Source: Bacteriovoracia bacterium
Lineage (GTDB): Bacteria > Bdellovibrionota > Bacteriovoracia > Bacteriovoracales > Bacteriovoracaceae
DNA length: 64,000 nt
Direction: 5' to 3'
Assembly (NCBI GenBank): GCA_030431635.1
Contig: JAUIIL010000003.1
Coordinates: 310,001-374,000 of the forward strand
Shown in pieces: positions 8,982-18,168 of this stretch. Within the stretch, counting starts at the first letter, position 1; every line of letters begins with the position of its first letter. The translations under genes and the position numbers were made by a program. The notes beneath the pieces were generated by a model, which worked only from the letters and a program-made list of their open reading frames with translations, ran no database searches and was not told where the DNA came from.

Positions 8982-9620
8982 TTATTTCAGAATTTGCTTT
9001 AAAAGTGCGAGGACTTTTTCTTTTAAAGAAGCATAGTCCTCAGTATTGCTCAATATAAAGTCAGCTCTCTCTTTCTTGTCTTCAATAGAGAGTTGATTAT
9101 CAAGAATATTTTTAATCACTTCAATTGGACTGTTATCTCTTGATTGAATCCTCTCAATTTGTAGCTGTCTTGGAGCATAGACACAAATCACAAGATCAAA
9201 TTTATCTTCTAGGTTTTTCTCATAAAGTAGGGGGACATCATAAAATAAATAAGAAATATCTTTTAATTCTTTTCTCTTTTGTGAAAAAAGATGAGGGAGT
9301 TTTGAATAAATGAAACTCTCAAGTTTAAATTTTTTTCCCTTATCCTCAAAAGCTATTTTTCTTAATGTTTTAAAGTCTATCGCTCCTTCCTTAAATACCT
9401 GCGGGAAATTATTTTGAACGAATTCAATAGTCTCTTGGTTTTGATAAACTTCCTTCACCATCTCATCCGCATCAATTAAAGGGTGCGAGTTCTCTCTCAA
9501 GATTTGTGAAACACAACTTTTTCCTGTGGCAATTCCCCCTGTAATACCTATAAGTGGGACCTCACATTGGTAGAGTCTTTGCTCACTTGTTTTTGTAATA
9601 TATTGCTCTTTAAGTTTCAT
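8982..9620 (-). CDS. coaE: Dephospho-CoA kinase
   Basis: 212 residues from the ATG at 9620-9618; the frame also opens nine codons earlier at a TTG (9647), but neither start has a strong ribosome site. CoaE phosphorylates dephospho-CoA in the last step of coenzyme A synthesis. The P-loop LIGITGGIATGKS and the following LIDADEMVKEVYQ (substrate-binding DAD) are family signatures; the lid region contains the usual Q..RI..R. There is an unusual extension of about 24 residues before the P-loop. The gene overlaps the end of mazG by 11 bases on the same strand, so translation is probably coupled, and it converges with the PAS protein gene. Confidence 0.95.
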   Translation of the reverse strand: MKLKEQYITKTSEQRLYQCEVPLIGITGGIATGKSCVSQILRENSHPLIDADEMVKEVYQNQETIEFVQNNFPQVFKEGAIDFKTLRKIAFEDKGKKFKLESFIYSKLPHLFSQKRKELKDISYLFYDVPLLYEKNLEDKFDLVICVYAPRQLQIERIQSRDNSPIEVIKNILDNQLSIEDKKERADFILSNTEDYASLKEKVLALLKQILK

Positions 9621-10413
9621 TTTTTGATTGAGTCCAATAAGCTTCAAGTTGTTTGTGGTTAAGCTCTTTTAATGTTTCATATCCATCTTTTTCGACGTTA
9701 TCTTCTAAGCAATTAAAGCGCTTTATAAACTTAGCATTGGCCTTATGAAGGACTTCCTCTGGATTTAAGTTAAGATGTCTTGCCAGTTGAGCACAAGAAA
9801 AGAGTAAATCTCCCAGCTCTTCCTCTACTCTTTCTTTATTAGGTTGAGGGTGAGCGAGTTCTTCTTTGAGTTCTTGCCATTCCTCTTCAACTTTATATTG
9901 AACCTGAATTGGATTTTCCCAGTCAAAATTCACTTGAGCTGTTTTCTTCCCAATTTTAAAAGCACTTAAAAGAGATGGAAAAAGATTATCCTTATGGGTT
10001 ATATGATGTTTGCTTTTTTTCCCTTCTCTAAGTTTGCTTTTTTCCCAATTTTCTTTAATTTTCTCTATGGAGAATACTTCTTTATTGTCGTTGTCAAAGA
10101 CATGAGGGTGTCTGTTGATTAGTTTATCGGCCAATTTTTTGGCCACAGAAAAAATATCAAAATCACCTCTTTCTTCAGCCAGCCTAGAATGAAGAAAAGT
10201 TTGAAGAAGGACGTCTCCTAACTCCTCCTCCATATCAGAAGTATTTTTTCTTTGAACGGCATCTATAAATTCATAAGATTCTTCAATAAGAAATCTCAAA
10301 AGGGTCTCATGGGTTTGCTCTAAGTCCCATGGACAGCCATGTTTAGGGTCTCTTAGAGCGGCGACGACATGGAAAAGACGCTCAATTTCTTGGATTTGAG
10401 GTGTTTTATTCAT
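9610..10413 (-). CDS. mazG: Nucleoside triphosphate pyrophosphohydrolase MazG
   Basis: 267 residues with an ATG start. The N-terminal MazG domain has CPWDLEQTHETLLRFLIEES and the metal-binding EExxE/ExxD set (EESYEF and EEELGDVLLQ). A second MazG domain follows (VEEEWQEL and EEELGDLLFSCAQLARH, about residues 165-225), giving the two-domain layout of E. coli MazG. It hydrolyses NTPs to NMP and PPi, cleansing the nucleotide pool or lowering alarmone levels. It is divergent from ybeY across a 58-base gap that probably holds both promoters, and is followed by overlapping coaE. Confidence 0.95.
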   Translation of the reverse strand: MNKTPQIQEIERLFHVVAALRDPKHGCPWDLEQTHETLLRFLIEESYEFIDAVQRKNTSDMEEELGDVLLQTFLHSRLAEERGDFDIFSVAKKLADKLINRHPHVFDNDNKEVFSIEKIKENWEKSKLREGKKSKHHITHKDNLFPSLLSAFKIGKKTAQVNFDWENPIQVQYKVEEEWQELKEELAHPQPNKERVEEELGDLLFSCAQLARHLNLNPEEVLHKANAKFIKRFNCLEDNVEKDGYETLKELNHKQLEAYWTQSKNET

Positions 10414-10471
10414 AACGCAATTAAACCTTTTGACTTAGGATCTCATTCATTATTACCATTAAAGAGCTTTT

Positions 10472-11011
10472 ATGGAAAATGAACAAAGTTTTTGTGTCGA
10501 TAATTTTTTAATTAACTTTCAATCAGCTTTTGAGTTAACTGATGAAGTACAGCTAAAGATCAAAAAATATTTTGAAGCTTCCTGTCTCGTTTTAAAACTT
10601 TTTCTGGAAGAAGAGGTGTTAAAGGCGCCACAAGAAAAACAATTCGAAGTAAATGTTAATGTTTGTGACGATGAGACTATTCAAGAGTTAAATAAAACCT
10701 ACAGAAATAAAGATAAAACAACAGATGTTCTCTCTTTCCCTGTTCATGAAGATTTTAGAAATACGGGCAATGAGCTTTTTGAACCTGAAGTTTGCCTGGG
10801 TGATATTTATATCAACTATTATGTGGCCCAAGAACAAGCCAAGAAGTTTGATTTGAGTTTTGAAGAAGAATTTCTTCACCTTTTTGTCCATGGAGTTCTC
10901 CATTTATGCGGTTACGACCACGAAATTTCAGTCGCAGAAGAGGAGAAAATGCAGAATTTTGAGTCAGAAATCATGAAGCGCATTGCGCTAGAGTTATCGA
11001 AAAATCAATAA
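10472..11011 (+). CDS. ybeY: Endoribonuclease / rRNA maturation factor YbeY
   Basis: 179 residues. The zinc site H-x3-H-x5-H is intact in HGVLHLCGYDH near the C-terminus, and the conserved KTTDVLSFP segment is present. YbeY takes part in 16S rRNA 3'-end processing and 70S ribosome quality control. The first roughly 45 residues extend beyond the typical bacterial YbeY. The start is ATG with AAAGAG upstream. It is divergent from mazG and appears to be monocistronic, since a 177-base gap follows. Confidence 0.95.
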   Translation: MENEQSFCVDNFLINFQSAFELTDEVQLKIKKYFEASCLVLKLFLEEEVLKAPQEKQFEVNVNVCDDETIQELNKTYRNKDKTTDVLSFPVHEDFRNTGNELFEPEVCLGDIYINYYVAQEQAKKFDLSFEEEFLHLFVHGVLHLCGYDHEISVAEEEKMQNFESEIMKRIALELSKNQ

Positions 11012-11069
11012 TTTAAGACACTTGCGAACGATCGTTTTGCTATAAATATTTCAATTTCATGCAATAAAT

Positions 11070-11118
11070 CCCAGTACTTGGGAGAGAAAATGCTAATATT
11101 TTTCGGTGCGTTAGCATT
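11070..11118 (+). promoter_or_regulatory. Structured leader upstream of the exported-protein pair
   Basis: In the 177-base gap before 11189 there is a perfect 8-base inverted repeat, AATGCTAA (11089-11096) and TTAGCATT (11111-11118), separated by 14 bases. A smaller CCCA/TGGG pair lies just before it (11070-11082). No T run follows, so it does not look like an intrinsic terminator. It could be a leader hairpin or an operator. Confidence 0.35.
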
Positions 11119-11188
11119 ATTTTCGAGAGTAATGCAAACGTGATAAGCATTTGTTATTATTTAAGGACGAACAGTTTTTAACAGGACA

Positions 11189-12706
11189 TTGAATATTAAT
11201 TTGATCAAAAAAGAGATCTACCACTACCTTTCATTTTTTTTCTCAAGAAAGTTTTTTCTTGGAGTGGTGTTTTTTGTTTTGAGTTTAAATTTGTTTGCTC
11301 AAAGCCTTGAATTCCAAGTTCCAGAAAAGAGCTCTAAGAAAAATACTCATCCGCCAAAAATAAACAAAGATTTCAATCAAGAAGCAGTGGCAGAAGTTCA
11401 AAAATCTAAGAAAAACCAAAAAAGAAGTTTTCGTGGTTCTTTTGGTCTGCAAGGAAACCAGTTAGGTGAAAAAACAGGTGAGGAAACGGGAAACCGTTAC
11501 ATGGGAGATTTAGATCTTTTTTATCTAAGTGAAGATGAAGAAGGTGATAAAAAGGTTTTTGACTTTGCTTCAAGGGTTAACGATGCCTCTTTGGTAATGT
11601 TTTCGGTCAAGGAAGCCTATGTTGGAAAAGAAGCTTCCAAAGAATTCTCGGATGAAGAAAACTCAATCGGCTATAAGCTTGGAAGAGTGATTCTTGATTG
11701 GAGTAAGTTGGATGAAAAATGGGGATTTGGAAAACTAAACAACCGAGTGAATTTTGATTTTTTTAGACCAGGGCAAGAAGGGTTAACAGGGTTGTTGATT
11801 GAATTTCGACATAAAACAGGACTTTTTGCCAAAGGTTTTGCTAGTTATGTTTATGTTCCAGAGTTAAACCCAAGTTTAGATATTGATGTGAATGCTGGCA
11901 CTGTTAAGTCACGACATCCTTGGGCCAAAGCCCCTCCTGCAACTAACGAATCAGCTGGGAAGGAGAGAGCACTTTACTATGATGTTCAGTATCCAGATAT
12001 TCAAGATATAGTTTTTAATTATTCTGTTGGGGGAAGTGTCGGCTTTGAAAATAAGCACTTTCTAGCAGAAGGTTTTTATATGAGAAAACCAGATAATCGT
12101 ATTGGTGTTGCTGCAGATTTTAAAGTTGACCCTGTAGGGTTTGATAAAGTGGATATTACAGTTGAGCCCGGAATTTTTTATCAAGATGTATTTGGTGGGC
12201 AGCTCAAGTATGAAAATCGAGGCTTTGAAATTTATGCTTCATATCTTTATTCAAAACCAGATGCTGATTTTAACGGAGATACTTCTTTTTACGAAGCCAC
12301 TAGTTATAAGCATATCAGGATAGAAGAAGAATACGGCGGAGTAGGAATGGCCAGAGCTTTTAATGATAGCTATCGAATGGAGCTTAATTACGTAGCAAGG
12401 CGAAGTCGTTATGAGAAAATTAATGATAACCCATTAAATGAAGAGCCACGTTGGAATGAAGCGATCAACGTCAATTTTATAGCAAGATGGTCCCCGCGTT
12501 TTTCAAGTTTACTAGATATTAAGTATGATATTTTCAGTCTTGATAGATTGTTTTCCTTCGCGACAACTTATGCCTATAGTAAAGATGTTGATCTTGTCGC
12601 TGGATTTGATGTTATTGGTGCGAATGATGCTGGTGAAAATGAGACTTTCTGGTCTCCTTTTAGAAACAACGATGCTGTTTACGGCAGAATGGTTTATCGT
12701 TTTTAG
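11189..12706 (+). CDS. Exported protein, probable outer-membrane beta-barrel
   Basis: About 505 residues from a TTG start (CAGGA lies five bases upstream). No ATG occurs in frame until about codon 104, which would remove the signal peptide. The N-terminus has a basic part and a hydrophobic core ending SLNLFAQ, probably cleaved near residue 38. A lysine-rich polar linker follows. The rest shows alternating polar/aromatic strands (for example FEIYASYLYSKPDADF, YRMELNYVARRSRYE) and ends in an aromatic residue (YGRMVYRF), the usual signal of an outer-membrane barrel. No family is recognised. The lipoprotein gene follows after 21 bases, so the two probably work together. Confidence 0.7.
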   Translation: MNINLIKKEIYHYLSFFFSRKFFLGVVFFVLSLNLFAQSLEFQVPEKSSKKNTHPPKINKDFNQEAVAEVQKSKKNQKRSFRGSFGLQGNQLGEKTGEETGNRYMGDLDLFYLSEDEEGDKKVFDFASRVNDASLVMFSVKEAYVGKEASKEFSDEENSIGYKLGRVILDWSKLDEKWGFGKLNNRVNFDFFRPGQEGLTGLLIEFRHKTGLFAKGFASYVYVPELNPSLDIDVNAGTVKSRHPWAKAPPATNESAGKERALYYDVQYPDIQDIVFNYSVGGSVGFENKHFLAEGFYMRKPDNRIGVAADFKVDPVGFDKVDITVEPGIFYQDVFGGQLKYENRGFEIYASYLYSKPDADFNGDTSFYEATSYKHIRIEEEYGGVGMARAFNDSYRMELNYVARRSRYEKINDNPLNEEPRWNEAINVNFIARWSPRFSSLLDIKYDIFSLDRLFSFATTYAYSKDVDLVAGFDVIGANDAGENETFWSPFRNNDAVYGRMVYRF

Positions 12707-12727
12707 GTTTATTAAAGAGGAATAAGT

Positions 12728-15442
12728 TTGAAGTTTAGCTCTTATTTATTAACATTAACTTTGCTCTCAGGGCTTTTATTTTTAAGCTCCTGTGGGGATG
12801 TAAGTGAAGGACCAGGTGCTGAAACAGCTATTCAAGCTGTTTTAACTTGTGATCTTAATGATGAGCCTAGTTTTGATCTTATTTTTGAAGAAGAGATTAC
12901 TTCAACTTGGGATTGTCTTCAGGAGTCGATGGATCTGTTCATTGATAAAGTAAGAACTGATTATGAAGGGTATTTGTCTTTAGATTTATTAAAAGATTTT
13001 ATCAACGAAGAAAAGCCAGATCTTATTGATGATATTCCAGCAATTGAGCAGTTTTTTAAACTTTCTAATCTTTTTGTTGGAGTTCCGGATTTTGTTCTTG
13101 CGAAGTGGCCAGGGATCAATAACCCGAATGATTTGAAAGAACATCATAAATTTATCTCTAAAGCAGATATCTCTCGTATTATTAGTTTTCTCAAAGTTTT
13201 CAATAAAAATGTGGTGAAAATTCGTCGTGAGTTTGAAAATGAAGATGAAGTCAGTTCTGAAGTCCATTACCGTTTGAAAGGAAGGATTCAAAATTACTCT
13301 AATGAAATCGCAGATGAATTACAGAAGGTCTACTCCCGTCAAACGAGTATTGAATATAAGCTTGATCTTCATGAACTGATGGATACTTTCAAAGATGAAG
13401 AGGGAGAAAACGCAGAGGATAATAATAGAGAAGATATTGAAACGATTAAATCACTTACTTTTCTTAAAACGCTCTTTTTGGGAGGAGATAAGACAATTAT
13501 TGGTAACTCTGAGTTAGGCCATATTGTCGATAACTTATCCACCTATATAACTGTTTTTTATGATTTTATTAGACTTAAGGAAATAAGGTTTAATGACAAG
13601 GTAAAAAAGTTTCAGTTGTTTGAGCAAGATCTTAACGAACTTCAAGCTCTTTTCTATAGAGGTCCTACGAGTGATATCACTTTGTTTGATGTTGATGATG
13701 TTTTAAAAGCAGCATCACATTTCCAGGATGATCTGGGAGGGATTGATCTGAGTTTTCACACTGACGCTGTTTTAAATATCATGGATATGATCTTTGGGGT
13801 AAGTTATAAAAATATTACTGAAGAAGATAGGGCACAAAGAAGAGAGAGTATAAGAAAACGGCAAAGAGCGATTTCGATGAGAAAACTGACCGTTCTTATC
13901 GATCATTTTCACGACGTTTTTAATATGGGGATTGTTTTTCATGATCTCTACTCTCAGTATTCCGATCTTCTAAGTAGCGCGGAGAGAATTTCACTCGAGC
14001 CAAGAGATCATAAGCCTGAGACAGACTACGAAAAGCGCTTCTTTCCTGAGTTTATGAGGATTGCCTCGAACTACCGCTTTTATCAAGACGGTAAATCTCC
14101 TTACTATATCCCTGGTTATGTTAGAAACCCGAATGCTCTTTTTACCATTGGCGTTTTGGAATATGCTTTCAAAGAAGTTTTCCGCTTTATTGAAGAGAAA
14201 TGGCCATGTGACATGGAGAAATTTAAAACGGATAAATGTAAAATAGCCGACAGTGATAATACCGATAAGGAAGACTTTAACTCCACTCTAACTTTAAGAC
14301 AGGTTGAAAGACTTATTTTTGAGCTTCACTCTCTACTGGTTGAAATGAATATTGTGATTCCTAAACGAGAAGGAACTTCTGCTAACAACGCGACCTTAAT
14401 GACAGATCTTTTTCAGTTTCAATCTGGTACCTCTGCAGATGGTTCTGGAAAAGTTGAAGTCCATGAAGCAACAGAATTCGCTGTCGGTGTTTTCACCGCT
14501 CTTGATATGGGGGATATTGTTCTTGAGAAAATGAAAGAGGCTTGTGATGGACAGTGGGTCTATGCTGATCAGATGTGTCCAAAGAAAGATGAAATAGGAA
14601 GAATCATTGATGATGAGGATTGTGAAATACAAGTTTCTGTTTCTTGCTTTCGGCGAAACTTTTTTGATGTGCTTTTTTCAGAGTGGGAAGATGAAGATGG
14701 AAAAAGAAGAAACTTTAAAGATAACCTGCCACTACTGCACGATTACGTTAAAAAAGAACTTACTCCTTATCAAAGTCAGGAGTTTCTTATTCAAACGGAA
14801 ATATTTGCCAGAACTTGTTATCCTATAGATGCTTCAGCAGAAGAAGATGATACCAACCCTCGCCATCCTTTATTAAATGAGTATTTAGAAGCAGGAAACG
14901 ATCTCCCTGATGTTCCACTTGGTGATGGTGATATGCTCTCGATTTTGGGAGGATTACTTAATATTGAGTCAACTCTACTGCGCTTTGATACGGATTTCAG
15001 AGTGGATGAAAACGGAGCAAGGTACGGAAACGGTAATAATAGAATGGATGCCAATGAAGTAGAAAGGGCCTATGAAACAGTTTATGCTCCAGCGATTAAA
15101 GCATTGGTTAAAGATAGTGCAGGGAAGTTTGTATCTAAAATTCTTTCAAAGACTATTTTTCAATACCTGATTAAATATGGAAAAATTCCAAGCACTGGAC
15201 AGCTATTGAAGTTTCTCGTTAGTACCAACAAAAAAGTTGCGGCTAAGAGAGATACTATTGCTCAAATTTTAAAAACAATCTCAGAAACAGCTGGAAAGCT
15301 TTGTGAAATTGAAACTGATGAATCTTGTAGCGATCCTGATCCTAAAAACTGGAATCGTGATAAATGTGAATGTAAACTAAGGCACTATACAGAAGAAGCA
15401 AGATTAAAATATTGCTATCCAGCTATTTTTGATGGAATATAA
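12728..15442 (+). CDS. Large lipoprotein of unknown function
   Basis: 904 residues from a TTG start with AAAGAGG upstream. The signal peptide ends in a lipobox (FLSSC, Cys near residue 22), so this is a lipid-anchored envelope protein. The sequence is acidic and mostly helical. Two imperfect EF-hand-like loops are visible, SADGSGKVEVHE (about residue 577) and YGNGNNRMDANE (about residue 767), so calcium binding is possible. Cysteines cluster at the C-terminus (CEIETDESCSDPDP and CECKLRHY). No known enzyme motif is seen. It follows the outer-membrane protein gene in an apparent two-gene operon, and prfB begins six bases after its stop. Confidence 0.75.
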   Translation: MKFSSYLLTLTLLSGLLFLSSCGDVSEGPGAETAIQAVLTCDLNDEPSFDLIFEEEITSTWDCLQESMDLFIDKVRTDYEGYLSLDLLKDFINEEKPDLIDDIPAIEQFFKLSNLFVGVPDFVLAKWPGINNPNDLKEHHKFISKADISRIISFLKVFNKNVVKIRREFENEDEVSSEVHYRLKGRIQNYSNEIADELQKVYSRQTSIEYKLDLHELMDTFKDEEGENAEDNNREDIETIKSLTFLKTLFLGGDKTIIGNSELGHIVDNLSTYITVFYDFIRLKEIRFNDKVKKFQLFEQDLNELQALFYRGPTSDITLFDVDDVLKAASHFQDDLGGIDLSFHTDAVLNIMDMIFGVSYKNITEEDRAQRRESIRKRQRAISMRKLTVLIDHFHDVFNMGIVFHDLYSQYSDLLSSAERISLEPRDHKPETDYEKRFFPEFMRIASNYRFYQDGKSPYYIPGYVRNPNALFTIGVLEYAFKEVFRFIEEKWPCDMEKFKTDKCKIADSDNTDKEDFNSTLTLRQVERLIFELHSLLVEMNIVIPKREGTSANNATLMTDLFQFQSGTSADGSGKVEVHEATEFAVGVFTALDMGDIVLEKMKEACDGQWVYADQMCPKKDEIGRIIDDEDCEIQVSVSCFRRNFFDVLFSEWEDEDGKRRNFKDNLPLLHDYVKKELTPYQSQEFLIQTEIFARTCYPIDASAEEDDTNPRHPLLNEYLEAGNDLPDVPLGDGDMLSILGGLLNIESTLLRFDTDFRVDENGARYGNGNNRMDANEVERAYETVYAPAIKALVKDSAGKFVSKILSKTIFQYLIKYGKIPSTGQLLKFLVSTNKKVAAKRDTIAQILKTISETAGKLCEIETDESCSDPDPKNWNRDKCECKLRHYTEEARLKYCYPAIFDGI

Positions 15443-15447
15443 ATCTC

Positions 15448-16567
15448 GTGGAAATTAATATCTCAGAATATAAAAACTCTTTAAATCAATTTAAAAAAGA
15501 CCTCGAACTTTTGCGGAGGTCACTTTGACATTTCTCAAAAAAATCATCGACTAGAAGAAATTAAACAAATGGAAGCTCTTGAAGGGTTTTGGCAAGATAG
15601 CGAAAGTGCTGGAAAAATTCAAAAAGAGAAATCTGCCTTAGAACAAGTGGTGAATAACTTTAATCACCTTAGTGAACTTGCTGATGAACTTGAAATAACT
15701 ATTGATTACGCTCTTGAAGGGGACGAAGAAAGCCAGGGAGCTCTTTCTCAAATTGAGGAGAGAGTAGAAGTGGCAATGGCCGAAGCTCAAAAAAATGCAC
15801 TCCTCTCAGGTGAGACGGATGCCAATAATGCAATTATCTCTATTAATGCTGGAGCTGGCGGAACTGAGTCTTGCGATTGGGCCAGTATGCTCCACAGGAT
15901 GCTAACAAGATGGGCTGAGTCTAAAGGTCATAAAGTGACAATCCTTGATCATCAGTATGGTGATTCTGCTGGGATAAAATCTATCACAATGACAGTTGAA
16001 GGAGCTTTTGCTTATGGGCAAATGAAATCAGAAACTGGGATTCACAGACTGGTGCGTATCTCTCCTTTTGATTCAAATGCAAGAAGACATACTTCGTTTG
16101 CTTCAGTTTTTGTTTCACCTGAAATTGATGATAGCATTGAGATAGAAGTGCTGGATAAGGATCTAAAAATTGATGTCTACCGCTCTGGTGGGGCAGGAGG
16201 ACAATCAGTTAACACAACAGACTCAGCAGTTCGAATGACTCACATACCAAGTGGAATTGTTGTTACTTGTCAAAATGAACGCTCACAACTTCAAAATAAA
16301 CAGACAGCTCTTAAAATCCTTAAATCAAGGCTTTATGAGAAGGCCATGGAAGAGAAGCGAGCACAGCAAGCGGAAGTTGAAGACTCAAAGAAAGAAATTG
16401 GATGGGGGTCTCAAATCCGCTCATACGTTCTTCACCCTTATAAAATGGTAAAAGATCATAGAACAAGTTTTGAAGTAGGAGCTGCAGAAAAGGTACTCGA
16501 TGGAGACCTTGATGGCTTTATGAACTCCTATCTTCAATGGTCAGCGCTTAACTCCCAAGAATCTTAG
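15448..16567 (+). CDS. prfB: Peptide chain release factor 2, with programmed +1 frameshift
   Basis: Two segments: GTG 15448 to codon CTT 15523-15525, then in-frame TGA 15526-15528; the +1 frame continues at GAC 15527 to TAG near 16567. The joined product is about 372 residues, normal for RF2. The stop-codon-reading SPF tripeptide is present (RISPFDSNARRHTS), as is the GGQ hydrolysis motif (SGGAGGQSVNTTDSAVR). RF2 releases peptides at UGA and UAA; frameshifting past its own UGA autoregulates its level. Reading only from the ATG at 15569 would lose 40 N-terminal residues. lysS follows after about 60 bases. Confidence 0.96.
15514..15529 (+). promoter_or_regulatory. prfB programmed frameshift site
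   Basis: The bases CGGAGGTCACTTTGAC contain a Shine-Dalgarno-like CGGAGG, a three-base gap, the slippery CTT codon and TGA C. The spacing matches the well-known E. coli prfB site (AGGGGG TAT CTT TGA C). Slow decoding of UGA when RF2 is scarce lets the ribosome slip forward one base. Confidence 0.95.
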
Positions 16568-16629
16568 TCACAACGTTGCCAATGATGGCAAAGAAAAGCT
16601 ATTATCCAAAAAAATAAAGAGGAGTTCTC

Positions 16630-18168
16630 GTGAAAGACAAGCATATTCAGAGGTGGACTGAGCAATTTTCTGAACAAATGAAAGTTCGTCTTGATAAGCG
16701 TCAAAAACTTGTTGATGAAGGGGTAAACCCTTATAAAAACAATTTAAAGCCCAATATCACAGGAGTAGAGCTCACAAAAAAATATGGACACCTTGCAAAA
16801 GAAGAAATTGGTGAAACCCCAAGCTATCAATATGCAGGGAGAGTACTGATTGCAAGAGATTTTGGAAAAGCTGCTTTTTTGCAGTGTGATGATGGAACAG
16901 GAAAATTTCAAGTTTACGTAAAAAAAGGTGTTGTTTCTGAATCAGGGTTCTCTGAATACAAAAAATTGGATTATGGAGATATTGTTTGGGTTAACGGAGA
17001 TATTTTTAAAACAAATAAGGGAGAGCTCTCTCTTAACGCGAAAGACTTCTCCATTGTAACAAAATCCATTAGACCTCTGCCCGAAAAATTTCACGGACTC
17101 ACAGATGCGGAACTTCGGTATCGTATGCGATACGTTGATATGATTATGAACCCTGAGACAAGAGACAAACTTAAAAAAAGATCTCAAATAGTTCGCTTTA
17201 TTCGAGAATATTTTTACCAGCAAGATTTTTTAGAAGTCGAAACTCCTATGCTTCACTCGATCGCTGGTGGGGCTGCCGCAAAACCATTTAAAACATTTCA
17301 TAATACTCTGGGAATGGATCTTTTTCTAAGAATTGCTCCCGAGCTGCATTTGAAGCGTCTTCTTGTAGGAGGCTATCCAAAAGTATTTGAGATGAATCGT
17401 TGTTTTCGCAATGAAGGTATCTCTTATAAACACAATCCTGAGTTTACGAGTATTGAGTTTTATTGGGCCTTTGCTACTTATGAAGATCTGATGAATTTAA
17501 CACAAGATCTCATGAAAAAACTGGTTCAAGAAGTTAACGGATCTCCAACTGTTAAATTTGGAGATAATGAAATCTCTTTTGATGGTGAGTTTCAAAGGAT
17601 GACAATCTCTGAAGCGGTCTTGAGGTACACAGACTTAAACGAAGCTGATCTGAAAAAAGCAGATGTCATGATTAAGCTCTTAGCTTCAAAAACAGAATTT
17701 AAAAAAGAAGATTTAGAAAAACTTTCAGCAGCTAAATTAATGGTTTTATGTTTTGAGGAGTTCGCAGAAGCTCATTTGATTCAACCAACTTTTATTACCC
17801 AATACCCAACGGAAGTTTCTCCATTATCAAGAAGAAATGATGAAAACCCTGAGTTTGTTGATCGTTTTGAGTTTTTTATCAACGGATGGGAAATGGCCAA
17901 TGCTTTTTCTGAACTCAATAACCCTACAGATCAACTCGACCGATTTGCCGATCAAGCACTGCTTAAAGAAGATGGGGATGAAGAGGCCTGTGACGTTGAT
18001 TACGATTATGTCAGGGCCCTTGAATATGGTATGCCTCCAGCTGGTGGGTGGGGTCTTGGTGTCGATAGGCTTTGTATGATTTTAACTAATAGCCAAAGTA
18101 TTCGAGACGTTATCTTATTCCCACTTTTGAAAAAAGAAACTTTTTTCGAACAGGAACAAGAGAGTTAA
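16630..18168 (+). CDS. lysS: Lysyl-tRNA synthetase, class II
   Basis: 512 residues from a GTG start with AAAGAGGAG upstream. An N-terminal OB-fold anticodon-binding domain is followed by the class II core. Motif 2 is FEMNRCFRNEGISYKHNPEF and motif 3 is GWGLGVDRLCMIL. It charges tRNA-Lys. The length and the motifs are those of bacterial LysS. lolC/E begins directly after its stop codon with no gap, so protein synthesis and lipoprotein export genes share a transcript. Confidence 0.97.
   Translation: MKDKHIQRWTEQFSEQMKVRLDKRQKLVDEGVNPYKNNLKPNITGVELTKKYGHLAKEEIGETPSYQYAGRVLIARDFGKAAFLQCDDGTGKFQVYVKKGVVSESGFSEYKKLDYGDIVWVNGDIFKTNKGELSLNAKDFSIVTKSIRPLPEKFHGLTDAELRYRMRYVDMIMNPETRDKLKKRSQIVRFIREYFYQQDFLEVETPMLHSIAGGAAAKPFKTFHNTLGMDLFLRIAPELHLKRLLVGGYPKVFEMNRCFRNEGISYKHNPEFTSIEFYWAFATYEDLMNLTQDLMKKLVQEVNGSPTVKFGDNEISFDGEFQRMTISEAVLRYTDLNEADLKKADVMIKLLASKTEFKKEDLEKLSAAKLMVLCFEEFAEAHLIQPTFITQYPTEVSPLSRRNDENPEFVDRFEFFINGWEMANAFSELNNPTDQLDRFADQALLKEDGDEEACDVDYDYVRALEYGMPPAGGWGLGVDRLCMILTNSQSIRDVILFPLLKKETFFEQEQES

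Noticed and set aside
16574-16600. TTGCCA-ATGA-TGGCAA hairpin between prfB and lysS as a terminator
   Set aside because: The stem is only six pairs and no T run follows.
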